A stretch of 64,000 nt of DNA, from the NCBI RefSeq assembly GCF_039522525.1, contig NZ_BAAADO010000005.1, positions 1-64,000 on the forward strand. The letters run 5' to 3'. The notes under the pieces are model-generated. The model had not been told where the DNA came from and searched no databases. It saw only the letters and a list, made by a program, of their open reading frames with translations. Positions 1 to 8,397 of the stretch are shown here, piece by piece; the stretch's first letter is position 1, and the number at the start of each line of letters is the position of its first letter. Position numbers and translations under genes: made by a program. This stretch comes from Salinibacillus aidingensis (GTDB lineage: Bacteria > Bacillota > Bacilli > Bacillales > Alkalibacillaceae).

Positions 1-106
1 ATGGCGGAGAGGTCACACCTGTTCCCATTCCGAACACAGTAGTTAAGCTCTCCAGCGCCGATGGTAGTTGGGGTTCTTCCCCTGCGAGAGTAGGACGTTG
101 CTGGGC
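1..106 (+). rRNA. rrf: 5S ribosomal RNA, 5' end cut by window
   Basis: This matches the bacterial 5S rRNA core: the conserved GAACACAGTAGTTAAGCTC-type segment near 32-50 and the GAGAGTAGGAC segment near 85-95. About the first ten nucleotides lie before the window. It is the end of an rrn operon and is followed by two tRNA genes. The 3' end is placed by the expected terminal stem and may be off by a few bases. Confidence 0.93.
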
Positions 107-145
107 TTGGGTTAAAATATTATAGTTGTGATTTCACAACACTAT

Positions 146-222
<77 letters not shown>

Positions 223-297
223 AAATACTTATCCAAACTACATTGATAATCTTCAATGCGAGATGAAATTAGTAGTGCCCTTTAGGGTGCAACCAAT

Positions 298-374
298 GGT
301 CCGGTAGTTCAGCTGGTTAGAATGCCTGCCTGTCACGCAGGAGGTCGCGGGTTCGAGTCCCGTCCGGACCGCCA
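298..374 (+). tRNA. tRNA-Asp (GTC anticodon)
   Basis: A 77-nt cloverleaf with a perfect seven-pair acceptor stem (GGTCCGG/CCGGACC), discriminator G and encoded CCA. The anticodon is GTC, within CCTGTCACGCAGG. It sits 75 bp after the initiator tRNA and just before an intrinsic terminator, so it is the last gene of the rrn-tRNA transcript. Confidence 0.96.
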
Positions 375-414
375 TTAATTAAAAATATAATTACATAAAA
401 ACTTACGTATACAC

Positions 415-443
415 AAACCTTAGGATAATCCTAAGGTTTTTAT
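415..443 (+). terminator. Intrinsic terminator of the rRNA-tRNA operon
   Basis: An inverted repeat AAACCTTAGGA / TCCTAAGGTTT with a short loop, followed by a T-rich tail. It lies 40 bp after tRNA-Asp and before thiL. Confidence 0.85.
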
Positions 444-575
444 AATGCAATATGAACTATTGTTTCTGTACGTCGTTTACATAATAAAGTCGTCTGTCTC
501 ATGTTTGTCTTTTGGAATCCTTCCCTTTTCTGCTATTATAAGGATTAAAAGGTTGCTTTTAAGGAGACTTTGAAA

Positions 576-1541
576 ATGGATGAGTTTTCATTTATTGATT
601 CCATCATGCAGAAATATTATCGCCAGTCTTCTATTATTAAAGGTATAGGAGACGATGCTGCTGTTGTCCGGCCTGTAAATGGGTTTGATATGATTACAGC
701 TTCGGATACAATGGTAGAAGATATCCACTTTCGTTTAGCTACCATGACCCCCTATCATATTGGTTACAGAGTATTAGCTGCTAATATAAGTGATTTGGCA
801 GCAATGGGGTGTGATCCGGCTTATTACATGGTTTCTATTGTGATTCCAAAAGACTGGTCGAAACAGCAGCTGCAAGAAATATATGCAGGTATGCAGGATC
901 ATGCCCGGGAGCATCAAATGGATTTAATCGGGGGTGATACTGTTTCAGGTCATCAGTTTGTGGTAACCGTGACGGTTTATGGATATGTTCCAAAGGGTTA
1001 CGCAAGATACAGAAGCCAGGCTCGCGAGGGTGATTATGTATTTGCCACAGGATACCTTGGTGATTCAGCATATGGCCTTCATTTATTACTGGAACGGGGT
1101 AAAAGCACAGATAACCCATTTATCAAGCGACATCAAATGCCGCAGCCAAGGGTTCCCTTTGCTCAGGCCCTGCAGCCTTTAAAGCGGGTATGTTTAAATG
1201 ATATCAGTGATGGAATTGCCAGTGAAGCCAATGAAATAGCTCAGGCTTCGGGGATCGACATTGAGATAAACTTTGGAGACCTGCCTGTACGGCCGGAAAT
1301 TAAGGACCATACATTGAAAGACCACAAAAAATGGGTGCTCTCGGGTGGAGAGGATTTTGAATTGCTTGGTACAGTTTCAGAAGATGATTGGCCAAGGATA
1401 CAGGCCGCGGCTGAACAGACGAACACTAAGGTGACTAAAATTGGAACAGTCAAACCATCAACAGAAAATCCTTGTGTAATTTTATGCTCAGATGGACGCA
1501 GAGAGAAACTGTCTAAGTCGGGCTATGTTCATTTACAATGA
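576..1541 (+). CDS. thiL: Thiamine-monophosphate kinase
   Basis: ThiL phosphorylates thiamine monophosphate to the cofactor thiamine diphosphate in the cytoplasm. The family's GDDAAV motif is at residues 25-30 and SDTMVEDIHF follows at about 43-52 (ATP/Mg binding). At 321 aa the length is normal. I place the start at ATG 576, which has AAGGAG nine bases upstream; the in-frame TTG at 570 is too close to that site. The gene begins a tightly packed series (thiL-tsaE-tsaB-rimI-tsaD) in the same order as B. subtilis ydiA-ydiE, so it is almost certainly co-transcribed with the tRNA-modification genes. Confidence 0.95.
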   Translation: MDEFSFIDSIMQKYYRQSSIIKGIGDDAAVVRPVNGFDMITASDTMVEDIHFRLATMTPYHIGYRVLAANISDLAAMGCDPAYYMVSIVIPKDWSKQQLQEIYAGMQDHAREHQMDLIGGDTVSGHQFVVTVTVYGYVPKGYARYRSQAREGDYVFATGYLGDSAYGLHLLLERGKSTDNPFIKRHQMPQPRVPFAQALQPLKRVCLNDISDGIASEANEIAQASGIDIEINFGDLPVRPEIKDHTLKDHKKWVLSGGEDFELLGTVSEDDWPRIQAAAEQTNTKVTKIGTVKPSTENPCVILCSDGRREKLSKSGYVHLQ

Positions 1542-1555
1542 GATAGGTGATATAC

Positions 1556-2011
1556 ATGAATCCGTATCAAATTCGTTCAAAAAGTGCCGATGAGACCATG
1601 GCATTTGCCAGCCGTTTAGCAAAACAATTACAGCCTGGTGACGTGATTACATTAGAAGGAAACCTTGGAGCCGGGAAAACAACTTTTACCAAAGGATTGG
1701 CAAAAGGTCTTAATATTAAACGAACGGTCAATAGCCCTACTTTTACTATTATAAAAGAGTATGAGGGTGTTTATCCTTTATATCATATTGATGCTTATCG
1801 ATTAGAGGATCATGAAGAGGATTTGGGTTTTGATGAATATTTTGAGGGTGATGGAATAACCGTTGTTGAGTGGGCGAAATTTATTAAAGAGGAATTACCA
1901 GAAGAGTATATCAACATTCAGATTCGTTATACAGAGGATGATGGGAGAGTCATTGAGTTAAATCCCATAGGAGAAAGATTTGAAAAACTGTGCAGGGAGT
2001 TAGTGGAATGA
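1556..2011 (+). CDS. tsaE: tRNA t6A biosynthesis ATPase TsaE
   Basis: TsaE is the small P-loop ATPase that works with TsaB and TsaD to make N6-threonylcarbamoyl-adenosine (t6A) at position 37 of ANN-decoding tRNAs. The Walker A motif GNLGAGKTT is at residues 35-43, and the family motif NSPTFTIIKEY follows near 62-72. Length 151 aa is typical. The ATG at 1556 follows an AGGTGA Shine-Dalgarno site; an in-frame GTG at 1547 lies inside that site and is less likely. The stop overlaps the tsaB start. Confidence 0.95.
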   Translation: MNPYQIRSKSADETMAFASRLAKQLQPGDVITLEGNLGAGKTTFTKGLAKGLNIKRTVNSPTFTIIKEYEGVYPLYHIDAYRLEDHEEDLGFDEYFEGDGITVVEWAKFIKEELPEEYINIQIRYTEDDGRVIELNPIGERFEKLCRELVE

Positions 2012-2715
2012 AGGTACTAGCAATGGACACATCCAATCAGGTGATGAGTGTCGCCGTATTGGACAATCAGCAAATAGTTGCCGAAATCACAACGAATGTG
2101 AAGCGTAATCATTCTGTACGTCTGATGCCGGCCATCGATGAAGCTATGAAAGAGGCAAAAATGACTCCAGCTGATCTTGATCAAATTGTGGTTGCACACG
2201 GTCCTGGTTCGTTTACTGGAGTGAGAATAGGAGTAACAACAGCGAAATCCCTCGCTTACAGCTTGAATATTCCAATTATTGCTGTATCCAGCCTGGAAAT
2301 GGCAGCATTTAATGGCTTGTATTTTAACGGGAGGATATGCTCCTTTTTTGATGCTAGACGAGGTCGAGTGTACGCAGGCCTGTACAAAAATGAAAATCGT
2401 CAGTTAACAGCTGTCAGAGATGAAGAAAATGTTTTATTTACGGATTGGCTGGAGGACTTAAAGAAGCAGGATGAACCCATTTTATTTATCAGCAATGATT
2501 TGCATATACATAAAGACAATATTAAAGCTGTATTGGGGGAACAAGCGGAATTTCCGCCAGACTTTTTAGCAGTGCCACGGGCATCAGCACTGGCTCAAAT
2601 AGCCCAAACGAAAGCAGCAGAAGATGTACATGCTTTGACTCCGAATTATTTGAGGCTGGCTGAGGCTGAGGCGAAATGGTTAGAAAAAAATCAGGAGAAG
2701 AGAAGCCATGAGTGA
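2008..2715 (+). CDS. tsaB: tRNA t6A biosynthesis protein TsaB
   Basis: TsaB is the ASKHA-fold scaffold partner of TsaD in t6A synthesis. The N-terminus MKVLAMDTSNQ and the segment HGPGSFTGVRIGV (about residues 69-81) are family signatures. Length 235 aa is usual. The ATG overlaps the tsaE stop by four bases and is served by GGGAG about ten bases upstream, implying translational coupling. The 3' end overlaps rimI by eight bases. Confidence 0.95.
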   Translation: MKVLAMDTSNQVMSVAVLDNQQIVAEITTNVKRNHSVRLMPAIDEAMKEAKMTPADLDQIVVAHGPGSFTGVRIGVTTAKSLAYSLNIPIIAVSSLEMAAFNGLYFNGRICSFFDARRGRVYAGLYKNENRQLTAVRDEENVLFTDWLEDLKKQDEPILFISNDLHIHKDNIKAVLGEQAEFPPDFLAVPRASALAQIAQTKAAEDVHALTPNYLRLAEAEAKWLEKNQEKRSHE

Positions 2716-3154
2716 TGTCTCGATTCGACCAATGAGGATAAGTGATCTTCATCAGATCATAAACATTGAGCAAAAAACCTTTAATACTCCATGGGATGAA
2801 GGCTCCTTTAAGAGTGAATTGGAGCAGAACAAATTTGCACATTATTATGTGATAGAAGATGAGGGAATTCCCTTTGGCTACTGTGGTTTGTGGGTGGTGT
2901 ATGAATCTGCGCAAATTACAAACATTGCTATTTTACCGGAATACAGAGGGAATAACTATGGGCAGGAGCTTTTTTCATATGCATTGGATGAGGCGCGGGC
3001 CCTTCAAGCACGTGAAATGTCACTGGAGGTACGAACCTCCAATATTATTGCACAGAAAATGTATCGGAAGTTTGGCTTTGTTCCAGTAGGGATTCGAAAA
3101 AATTATTATATTGATAATCATGAAGACGCAATTGTAATGTGGGTGAAATTATGA
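2708..3154 (+). CDS. rimI: Ribosomal protein S18-alanine N-acetyltransferase (RimI)
   Basis: A GNAT-fold acetyltransferase of 148 aa in the standard position between tsaB and tsaD. RimI acetylates the N-terminal alanine of ribosomal protein S18. The acetyl-CoA-binding segment is visible as AILPEYRGNNYGQELF, followed by LEVRTSNIIAQKMYRKFGF, the typical GNAT motif A/B region. It overlaps tsaB by 8 bp and tsaD by 4 bp. In Bacilli the substrate is assigned mainly by homology. Confidence 0.92.
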   Translation: MSDVSIRPMRISDLHQIINIEQKTFNTPWDEGSFKSELEQNKFAHYYVIEDEGIPFGYCGLWVVYESAQITNIAILPEYRGNNYGQELFSYALDEARALQAREMSLEVRTSNIIAQKMYRKFGFVPVGIRKNYYIDNHEDAIVMWVKL

Positions 3155-4200
3155 GCGAAAATGAGCATCAGTTAATTCTTGCAATTGAAACTAGCTGTGA
3201 TGAGACAGCCATGGCCATTATTAAAGATGGACGTGAAGTATTATCGAATGTTGTGGCCTCGCAAATTGAAAGCCATAAGAGATTTGGCGGTGTTGTACCG
3301 GAAATTGCTTCACGTCACCATATTGAACAGATTACCGTCGTACTCGAAGAAACCCTGAAGCAGGCAGGTATTACTATGGATGACGTGGATGCCATTGCGG
3401 TAACAGAAGGACCGGGGCTTGTAGGGGCATTGCTAATAGGAGTGTCTGCAGCTAAATCCTTGGCGTTTGCTCATCAAAAGCCGCTGATTGGAGTCCATCA
3501 CATTGCCGGTCATATTTACGCGAATCGACTATTAAAAGAATTTGAATTTCCTTTACTATCTTTGGTCGTATCAGGGGGTCACACTGAGCTGATTTTAATG
3601 GACGAGCATGGACAATTTGAAGTCATTGGGGAAACCCGGGATGATGCAGCGGGTGAAGCTTACGATAAAGTAGCAAAGACCTTGAATCTGCCTTATCCTG
3701 GAGGTCCTCAAATCGATCGTCTGGCGCAGGAAGGAGAAGAGCGATTCCCTTTTACAAGAGCCCTAATTAATGAGGACACCTATGACTTCAGCTTTAGTGG
3801 GTTAAAAACAGCCGTAATGAATACGCTCCATAATGCACAGCAAAGAGGGGAAGAGGTCTCTTCAGCGGATATGGCAGCGAGCTTCCAGGCGAGTGTGGTG
3901 GATGTGTTAGTGACAAAGACCTATCGTGCAGTGAAAGAGTATGGGGTGGAGCAATTAATTGTAGCTGGAGGCGTTGCTGCAAATCAGGGTCTTCGGAAAG
4001 CACTCCATGAAAAATTCACCAATGAGGATGTTGAGGTTTTAATTCCGCCCCTGCATTTATGTACAGATAATGCAGCTATGATTGGGGCGGCTGCCAGTAT
4101 TGCCTACGAGCAAGGTCATCGGGCAGGGCTTGATTTAAATGCGAATCCCTCTTTAAGTATTGAAAAATATAGGAAGCGTTCCACTGTAACAAAAGGATAA
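3151..4200 (+). CDS. tsaD: tRNA t6A transferase TsaD
   Basis: TsaD (formerly Gcp/YgjD) transfers the threonylcarbamoyl group to A37 of tRNA. The protein begins LILAIETSCDETAMAI; the metal-binding HHIAGH follows near residues 109-114, then SGGHTEL, and the C-terminal VAGGVAANQGLR nucleotide-binding segment. The ATG at 3151 overlaps the rimI stop (ATGA) and gives 349 aa, the usual length; a GTG 12 bases upstream is possible. It is the last gene of the thiL-tsaD operon and is followed by a terminator and a DnaA-box cluster. Confidence 0.96.
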   Translation: MSENEHQLILAIETSCDETAMAIIKDGREVLSNVVASQIESHKRFGGVVPEIASRHHIEQITVVLEETLKQAGITMDDVDAIAVTEGPGLVGALLIGVSAAKSLAFAHQKPLIGVHHIAGHIYANRLLKEFEFPLLSLVVSGGHTELILMDEHGQFEVIGETRDDAAGEAYDKVAKTLNLPYPGGPQIDRLAQEGEERFPFTRALINEDTYDFSFSGLKTAVMNTLHNAQQRGEEVSSADMAASFQASVVDVLVTKTYRAVKEYGVEQLIVAGGVAANQGLRKALHEKFTNEDVEVLIPPLHLCTDNAAMIGAAASIAYEQGHRAGLDLNANPSLSIEKYRKRSTVTKG

Positions 4201-4220
4201 ACAAAACAGGATATTGATAA

Positions 4221-4264
4221 ACAAAAGCCGGTACCAGATTAAGGCATGGTATCGGCTTTTGTTT
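4221..4264 (+). terminator. Intrinsic terminator after tsaD
   Basis: The arms ACAAAAGCCG..CCA and TGG..CGGCTTTTGT form a long stem ending in TTTTGTTT. It ends the thiL-tsaD operon. Confidence 0.85.
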
Positions 4265-4306
4265 ATCACGCATTAACTGGCCGTAATACCCCCCCACTGA
4301 TGGAAG
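4265..4306. repeat. Short copy of a dispersed palindromic repeat
   Basis: The stretch from TTATCACG through ACTGGCCGTAATA to CCCCCCCACTGATGGAAG is almost identical to the first and last parts of the longer element at 7320-7470. It looks like an internal deletion of that element. It directly abuts the tsaD terminator. Confidence 0.7.
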
Positions 4307-4312
4307 CTTACT

Positions 4313-4496
4313 TTATCCACAAATAAAATCTGGTGATGTGAATAGAATCGACAAAATTCGATGATAGCAGTCCTGTGGATGTGAGTAAAAATTGTGGATA
4401 ACCGAGCATAAAGCTGTGGATAATGTGGGTAAGTCCATTCAGTGGGCATATTGTCACGTGTTATATGTGCATAAGTCTGTGAATAACTGTTGATAA
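4313..4496. promoter_or_regulatory. DnaA-box cluster downstream of tsaD
   Basis: Within 184 bp there are three perfect DnaA boxes: TTATCCACA at 4313-4321 and TGTGGATAA at 4393-4401 and 4415-4423. There is also the strong variant TGTGAATAA at 4478-4486. One-mismatch forms lie at 4337 (TGTGAATAG), 4424 (TGTGGGTAA), 4466 (TGTGCATAA) and 4488 (TGTTGATAA), and a weaker one at 4374. In B. subtilis, DnaA-box clusters outside oriC bind DnaA and modulate initiation, and I recall one next to gcp (tsaD); this would be its counterpart. No AT-rich unwinding element is evident, so this is not an obvious origin. Confidence 0.8.
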
Positions 4497-4510
4497 CTAC
4501 AATATAGGTA

Positions 4511-4543
4511 AAAAGGAGCTGAACAAAAGTCGTTCAGCTCCTA
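4511..4543 (-). terminator. Intrinsic terminator of the ABC-F gene
   Basis: On the minus strand, AGGAGCTGAAC and GTTCAGCTCCT form an 11-bp stem followed by TTTTTACC. The stem overlaps the last bases of the ABC-F stop codon. Confidence 0.85.
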
Positions 4544-6472
4544 AATATCCGCCAGCTTCTCCTGAAGATTCGTCCATTCTTCCATCAGTTCATCCAGTTT
4601 GGCGCTCATCTGTTCATTTTCGTTTGTTAAGTCCTGCAATTTTCCATGATCCTTTAAGAATTCCGGCTGTACCATGTGCTGCTCATTTTCCTCTATCTTA
4701 CCTTCTAATTCATGAATTTGACCCTCCAGCTCTTCCACACGTCGTTCCAGCTTTCTGATTTCCCGTTTTTGTGCTTTATCCTGCAGGAACTGGTTTTTGT
4801 CTTCCTGTGAATGAGTGGTTTCATCTTGAGCAGCGTTAAGCTCTTCAATTTCTTTCTCTTCCTGTTTTTTCATGAGGTAGTAATCGTAATCGCCTAAATA
4901 AAGGTTCGTTCCCTCTTCTGACATTTCTACAATTTTGGTTGCAATCCGGTTAATAAAATAGCGGTCATGTGAAACAAACAGAATCGTGCCTGGGAAGTCC
5001 ATTAAGGCTGCTTCAAGCACTTCCTTACTATCCAGATCCAGATGGTTTGTCGGCTCGTCCATGATTAAGAAGTTCGCCTTTTGCAGCATTAATTTTGCCA
5101 GAACCAGACGTGCCTTCTCACCACCACTCAGGGAAGGGATTGTTTTTAACACATCGTCTCCTGAAAACAGGAAATTTCCTAAAACGGTCCGGATTTCTTT
5201 TTCAGGTTTTAGCGGATATTCATCCCACAATTCATCAAGAACGGTTTTGTTACTGGAAAGATTGGTCTGTTCCTGATCATAATAACCAATTTGAACATTG
5301 GTTCCGTAAGCAATGTTCCCATGGTGCGGATTCAGCTGCCCGATAATCGTTTTAAGCAAAGTAGATTTCCCGATTCCATTAGGTCCGACTAACCCGATGC
5401 GATCCTCGCGATGTATGCTGAGATTGACATGCTGAAAAATGTCAGGTTTATCCGGATGATAGCGGAACGATAAATCTTCAAGCTTTAACACATCATTTCC
5501 GCTTTGACGTTCAATTTCAAAGGAAAATTTGGCGGATTGATTTTCGAGCATTGGTTTGTCCATAAGCTCCATTTTTTCAAGCTTTTTCCGTCGGCTCTGG
5601 GCGCGTTTTGTAGTGGATGCCCTTACAATATTTTTCTGGATAAAATCCTCTAACCTTTTGACTTCAGCCTGCTGTTTTTCGTACTGTTTTACATTTTGCT
5701 CATAATCCTTGGCTTTTTGCACAAGGTAGTCACTGTAGTTTCCTGTATATCGATTGGATGTCTGAAAGGAAATCTCATAGACTACGTTTACCGTTTTATC
5801 CAAAAAGTAACGATCGTGGGAAACAATGACAACTGCACCCTGATAATTCTGCAGATATTGCTCAAGCCAATTAAGGGTTCCGATATCCAGGTGGTTGGTA
5901 GGTTCGTCCAAAATGAGGATATCAGGTTTAGATAAAAGCAGCTTACCGAGAGCAAGCCTTGTTTTCTGTCCACCGCTCAGTTCACTGATGGATGTATCCA
6001 CATTGGAAAACTGCAATCCGTTGAGGACGGCTTTTATATCCGCTTCATATTCAAAGCCGCCAAGCCGCCTGAATTCCTCCTGTTCTGCATCATAACTTTC
6101 AAGAATCTCTTCGTAAGTGGAATGGTCCTCCAAAAGATCTGGATCAGCCATTTGTTCTTCCAGTTTTCTGAGCTCCTTTTCTCTTTGTTTGAGCTCGGAA
6201 AAAACCTGTTCCATCTCTTCCCATATCGTTAATGATGACTCCAGTCCGGTGTTTTGAGCCAAATAGCCGATGCTGGTATCCCTCGGCCTGATCATTTCGC
6301 CCTTATCGTACGTGTATTCTCCGGACATAATTTTAAGCAAGGTGGATTTTCCTGCTCCATTTCGTCCTACGATGGCAATCCTGTCCTGGCTATGTACTTC
6401 TAATTTAATATTCGATAAAATAAGGTCAGCGCCAAAATATTTTTCTATATTATTTAACTGCATTAATATCAT
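4541..6472 (-). CDS. ydiF: ABC-F family ATP-binding protein (YdiF-like)
   Basis: This is a soluble tandem ABC ATPase with no membrane domain. ABC-F proteins act on the ribosome, in translation quality control or antibiotic protection. First ABC: GRNGAGKST (about residues 37-45), LSGGQKTRLALG and LDEPTNHLD. Second ABC: GPNGIGKST (about 365), LSGGEKARLVLA and MDEPTNHLD. The two are joined by a basic linker near residues 240-310 and followed by a charged C-terminal coiled coil. Length 643 aa and its position next to rex match B. subtilis YdiF. It is convergent to tsaD and divergent from rex. The precise function of YdiF is not established, and resistance should not be assumed. Confidence 0.9.
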   Translation of the reverse strand: MILMQLNNIEKYFGADLILSNIKLEVHSQDRIAIVGRNGAGKSTLLKIMSGEYTYDKGEMIRPRDTSIGYLAQNTGLESSLTIWEEMEQVFSELKQREKELRKLEEQMADPDLLEDHSTYEEILESYDAEQEEFRRLGGFEYEADIKAVLNGLQFSNVDTSISELSGGQKTRLALGKLLLSKPDILILDEPTNHLDIGTLNWLEQYLQNYQGAVVIVSHDRYFLDKTVNVVYEISFQTSNRYTGNYSDYLVQKAKDYEQNVKQYEKQQAEVKRLEDFIQKNIVRASTTKRAQSRRKKLEKMELMDKPMLENQSAKFSFEIERQSGNDVLKLEDLSFRYHPDKPDIFQHVNLSIHREDRIGLVGPNGIGKSTLLKTIIGQLNPHHGNIAYGTNVQIGYYDQEQTNLSSNKTVLDELWDEYPLKPEKEIRTVLGNFLFSGDDVLKTIPSLSGGEKARLVLAKLMLQKANFLIMDEPTNHLDLDSKEVLEAALMDFPGTILFVSHDRYFINRIATKIVEMSEEGTNLYLGDYDYYLMKKQEEKEIEELNAAQDETTHSQEDKNQFLQDKAQKREIRKLERRVEELEGQIHELEGKIEENEQHMVQPEFLKDHGKLQDLTNENEQMSAKLDELMEEWTNLQEKLADI

Positions 6473-6613
6473 TTTTTATTCACCTCAACTTGGTTAAGTG
6501 TATCTTATCATTAAGCAGGATAGCAAGATATAGAAAAACTTCGTGAAGTGGGGAATATTTCTTCAACTCAGGAAATGTCTATTTTTCATTATAGTATAAG
6601 TAGGGGGATGAGT

Positions 6614-7279
6614 ATGGCGAATCATGATCAGCACAAAATACCGCAGGCAACAGCGAAAAGGCTTCCACTATATTATCGTTTTATCAGTAACCTCCATAAT
6701 CAGGGGAAATCCCGTGTTTCCTCAAAGGAATTAAGTGAGGCGGTTAAAGTAGATTCAGCAACCATACGTCGAGATTTTTCTTATTTTGGAGCTTTGGGAA
6801 AAAAGGGATATGGCTACAACATTAATTATTTGCTTTCCTTTTTCAGAGAGGCGCTGGAGCAGGATATTTTTACGAAAGTAGCCCTAATCGGAGTGGGAAA
6901 TTTAGGAACAGCTTTTTTAAATTATAATTTCACCAAAAATAATAATACGAAAATCGAGATGGCCTTTGATGCCGCTCCTGAGAAAGTAGGAACCAGGGTT
7001 GGGGGAGTTCCGGTTTATCATATTGATGAGATGGAGAAAAAAATCGGTTCTGATATTAATATAGCTATTCTGACTGTACCGGCACAGTCTGCACAACCGA
7101 TTACCGATCGCGTTGTAAATTGTGGAGTGGAGGGCATTTTAAACTTTACGCCCGCCCGTATTACGGTTCCACCTCAAATACGCATTCATCATATTGATTT
7201 ATCCATTGAACTGCAATCGCTGGCTTATTTCTTAAAGCACTATCCATTGGAGGAAGACATAACAGAGGATCCTCATTAA
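6614..7279 (+). CDS. rex: Redox-sensing transcriptional repressor Rex
   Basis: Rex represses fermentation and alternative respiration genes and is released from DNA when NADH rises. The N-terminal winged helix reads KIPQATAKRLPLYYRF and then VDSATIRRDFSYFGALGKKG. The Rossmann NAD(H) domain starts at ALIGVGNLGTAF (near residue 90). At 221 aa it is a normal length. I choose ATG 6614, six bases after the GGGGG Shine-Dalgarno; the ATG at 6608 abuts that site. It is divergent from the ABC-F gene and ends at a strong terminator. Confidence 0.95.
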   Translation: MANHDQHKIPQATAKRLPLYYRFISNLHNQGKSRVSSKELSEAVKVDSATIRRDFSYFGALGKKGYGYNINYLLSFFREALEQDIFTKVALIGVGNLGTAFLNYNFTKNNNTKIEMAFDAAPEKVGTRVGGVPVYHIDEMEKKIGSDINIAILTVPAQSAQPITDRVVNCGVEGILNFTPARITVPPQIRIHHIDLSIELQSLAYFLKHYPLEEDITEDPH

Positions 7280-7286
7280 TACATAA

Positions 7287-7323
7287 CTCCCCTTGTTTCG
7301 AAAAGGCAAGGGGAGCTTCTTTA
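7287..7323 (+). terminator. Intrinsic terminator after rex
   Basis: CTCCCCTTG and CAAGGGGAG form a 9-bp GC-rich stem, followed by CTTCTTTA. Confidence 0.85.
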
Positions 7324-7470
7324 TCACGTATTAACTGGCCGTAATACCCCCACTTCAAGTTTTGAGGGTAACCCAACAAGACTAAGGGGGATAAACGGCC
7401 AGTAAAAACCTGACAAGTTCAACTAACCATCAGTGGGGATGGAGAAAACCCCCCCACTGATGGAAGTTTC
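7320..7470. repeat. Long copy of a dispersed composite palindromic repeat
   Basis: The element holds two inverted pairs. ACTGGCCGTAATACCCCC (about 7334-7351) is matched by GGGGGATAAACGGCCAGT (about 7387-7404). CCATCAGTGGGG (about 7427-7438) is matched by CCCCACTGATGG (about 7453-7464). The outer sequences recur, joined together, at 4265-4306. There is no room for a protein. It behaves like a small non-coding mobile or structured repeat. It lies between rex and ydiK, where B. subtilis has tatAy-tatCy. Confidence 0.7.
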
Positions 7471-7473
7471 ACT

Positions 7474-7683
7474 TTATTTGTTATTATTATTTTTTGAGTT
7501 CTTAATTTTTATATGAAGATTGATTAAGCGAACGGCAACAGCAAAATCAAAGGTTGCCACTACAGCCAGAATAATGGTAGTGAAGTTCCATAAGGTTTCC
7601 TCAACACTCTGGGCTGCAATATACGTAAATAGAATCCCCATAAACAAGTACAGGGTGGACATAAATAATGGTGATGCTCTCAT
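7474..7683 (-). CDS. ydiK: Small membrane protein, YdiK-like
   Basis: A 69-aa protein with two predicted membrane segments (about residues 8-25 and 34-52) and a basic, Asn-rich tail. Its position next to a ydiL-type CPBP protease gene and groESL matches B. subtilis ydiK (DUF4305 family). Function unknown. The start lies seven bases after the ydiL stop, so the two are probably one transcript. Confidence 0.75.
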   Translation of the reverse strand: MRASPLFMSTLYLFMGILFTYIAAQSVEETLWNFTTIILAVVATFDFAVAVRLINLHIKIKNSKNNNNK

Positions 7684-7689
7684 AAATGT

Positions 7690-8397
7690 TTAGCCTCCGA
7701 TTAAGATAGTCTGGAGCTCTTCCAGTTGTTTCTGATATCTTTCCAGGTCTTCTTCTGTTACTAAATAATTGATGATAAAAACGAACGTGTTAATGGAGAT
7801 ATGTGTAAGGATTGGTACAAGGATCGTTTTTGTTTTGACATATAGAAAAGCAAAAACCATACCAACAGATGTATAGATTAACATATGCTCAGGCTCTCCA
7901 TGTAGTATTCCGAAAATCAGGGCAGAAATAATGGCAGCAATAAAAAAGTTATATTTTTGATAAATGGAACCAAAAATCACTTTTCTGAAGATCACTTCTT
8001 CCAATATAGGGGCCAAAATAGCCGTTACAATCAGAAATAACGGAAAGCTTTTTGCTATATTCACTAAATCAGCCGTATTTTCTGAGCCAGGCTGAATACC
8101 GACGGCCATCTCAATATAGGCAGCTAAATAATTGGCAAACAGGACAAAGAAAAATCCGCCAATCACCCATAAAATGATTCGACCGGCTTGAAAGGAACGC
8201 TGATTTCGCGCCTTTTGCATATCGGTTTTTAATAATCGCAGAACAATAATTGTCATGATAGGGAAGATGATGATGGACCATATGCCGGGGATATCTTCCC
8301 TCGGGACCCCGAAACTGCGTAACAGTGGTCCCCCGATGATTCCCGATAGTTGTCCAATAGCATAAGTTAAAATAACATACCAGTATCTTCTAGGCAA
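7690..8397 (-). CDS. ydiL: CPBP family intramembrane metalloprotease (YdiL-like)
   Basis: A 235-aa multi-pass membrane protein with the CPBP (Abi/CAAX prenyl protease 2-like) motifs: EEVIFR near residues 148-153, FGILHG near 176-181, and HISIN near the C-terminus. These Glu and His residues bind the catalytic metal in the family. B. subtilis has ydiL in the same place beside groES. Its substrate is unknown; family members cleave membrane peptides or protect against bacteriocins. It is followed by ydiK on the same strand. Confidence 0.85.
   Translation of the reverse strand: MPRRYWYVILTYAIGQLSGIIGGPLLRSFGVPREDIPGIWSIIIFPIMTIIVLRLLKTDMQKARNQRSFQAGRIILWVIGGFFFVLFANYLAAYIEMAVGIQPGSENTADLVNIAKSFPLFLIVTAILAPILEEVIFRKVIFGSIYQKYNFFIAAIISALIFGILHGEPEHMLIYTSVGMVFAFLYVKTKTILVPILTHISINTFVFIINYLVTEEDLERYQKQLEELQTILIGG

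Noticed and set aside
4311..4500. The DnaA-box cluster as a chromosomal or plasmid replication origin
   Set aside because: No dnaA, dnaN or rep gene is nearby and no clear AT-rich unwinding element was seen. A titration or regulatory cluster fits better.
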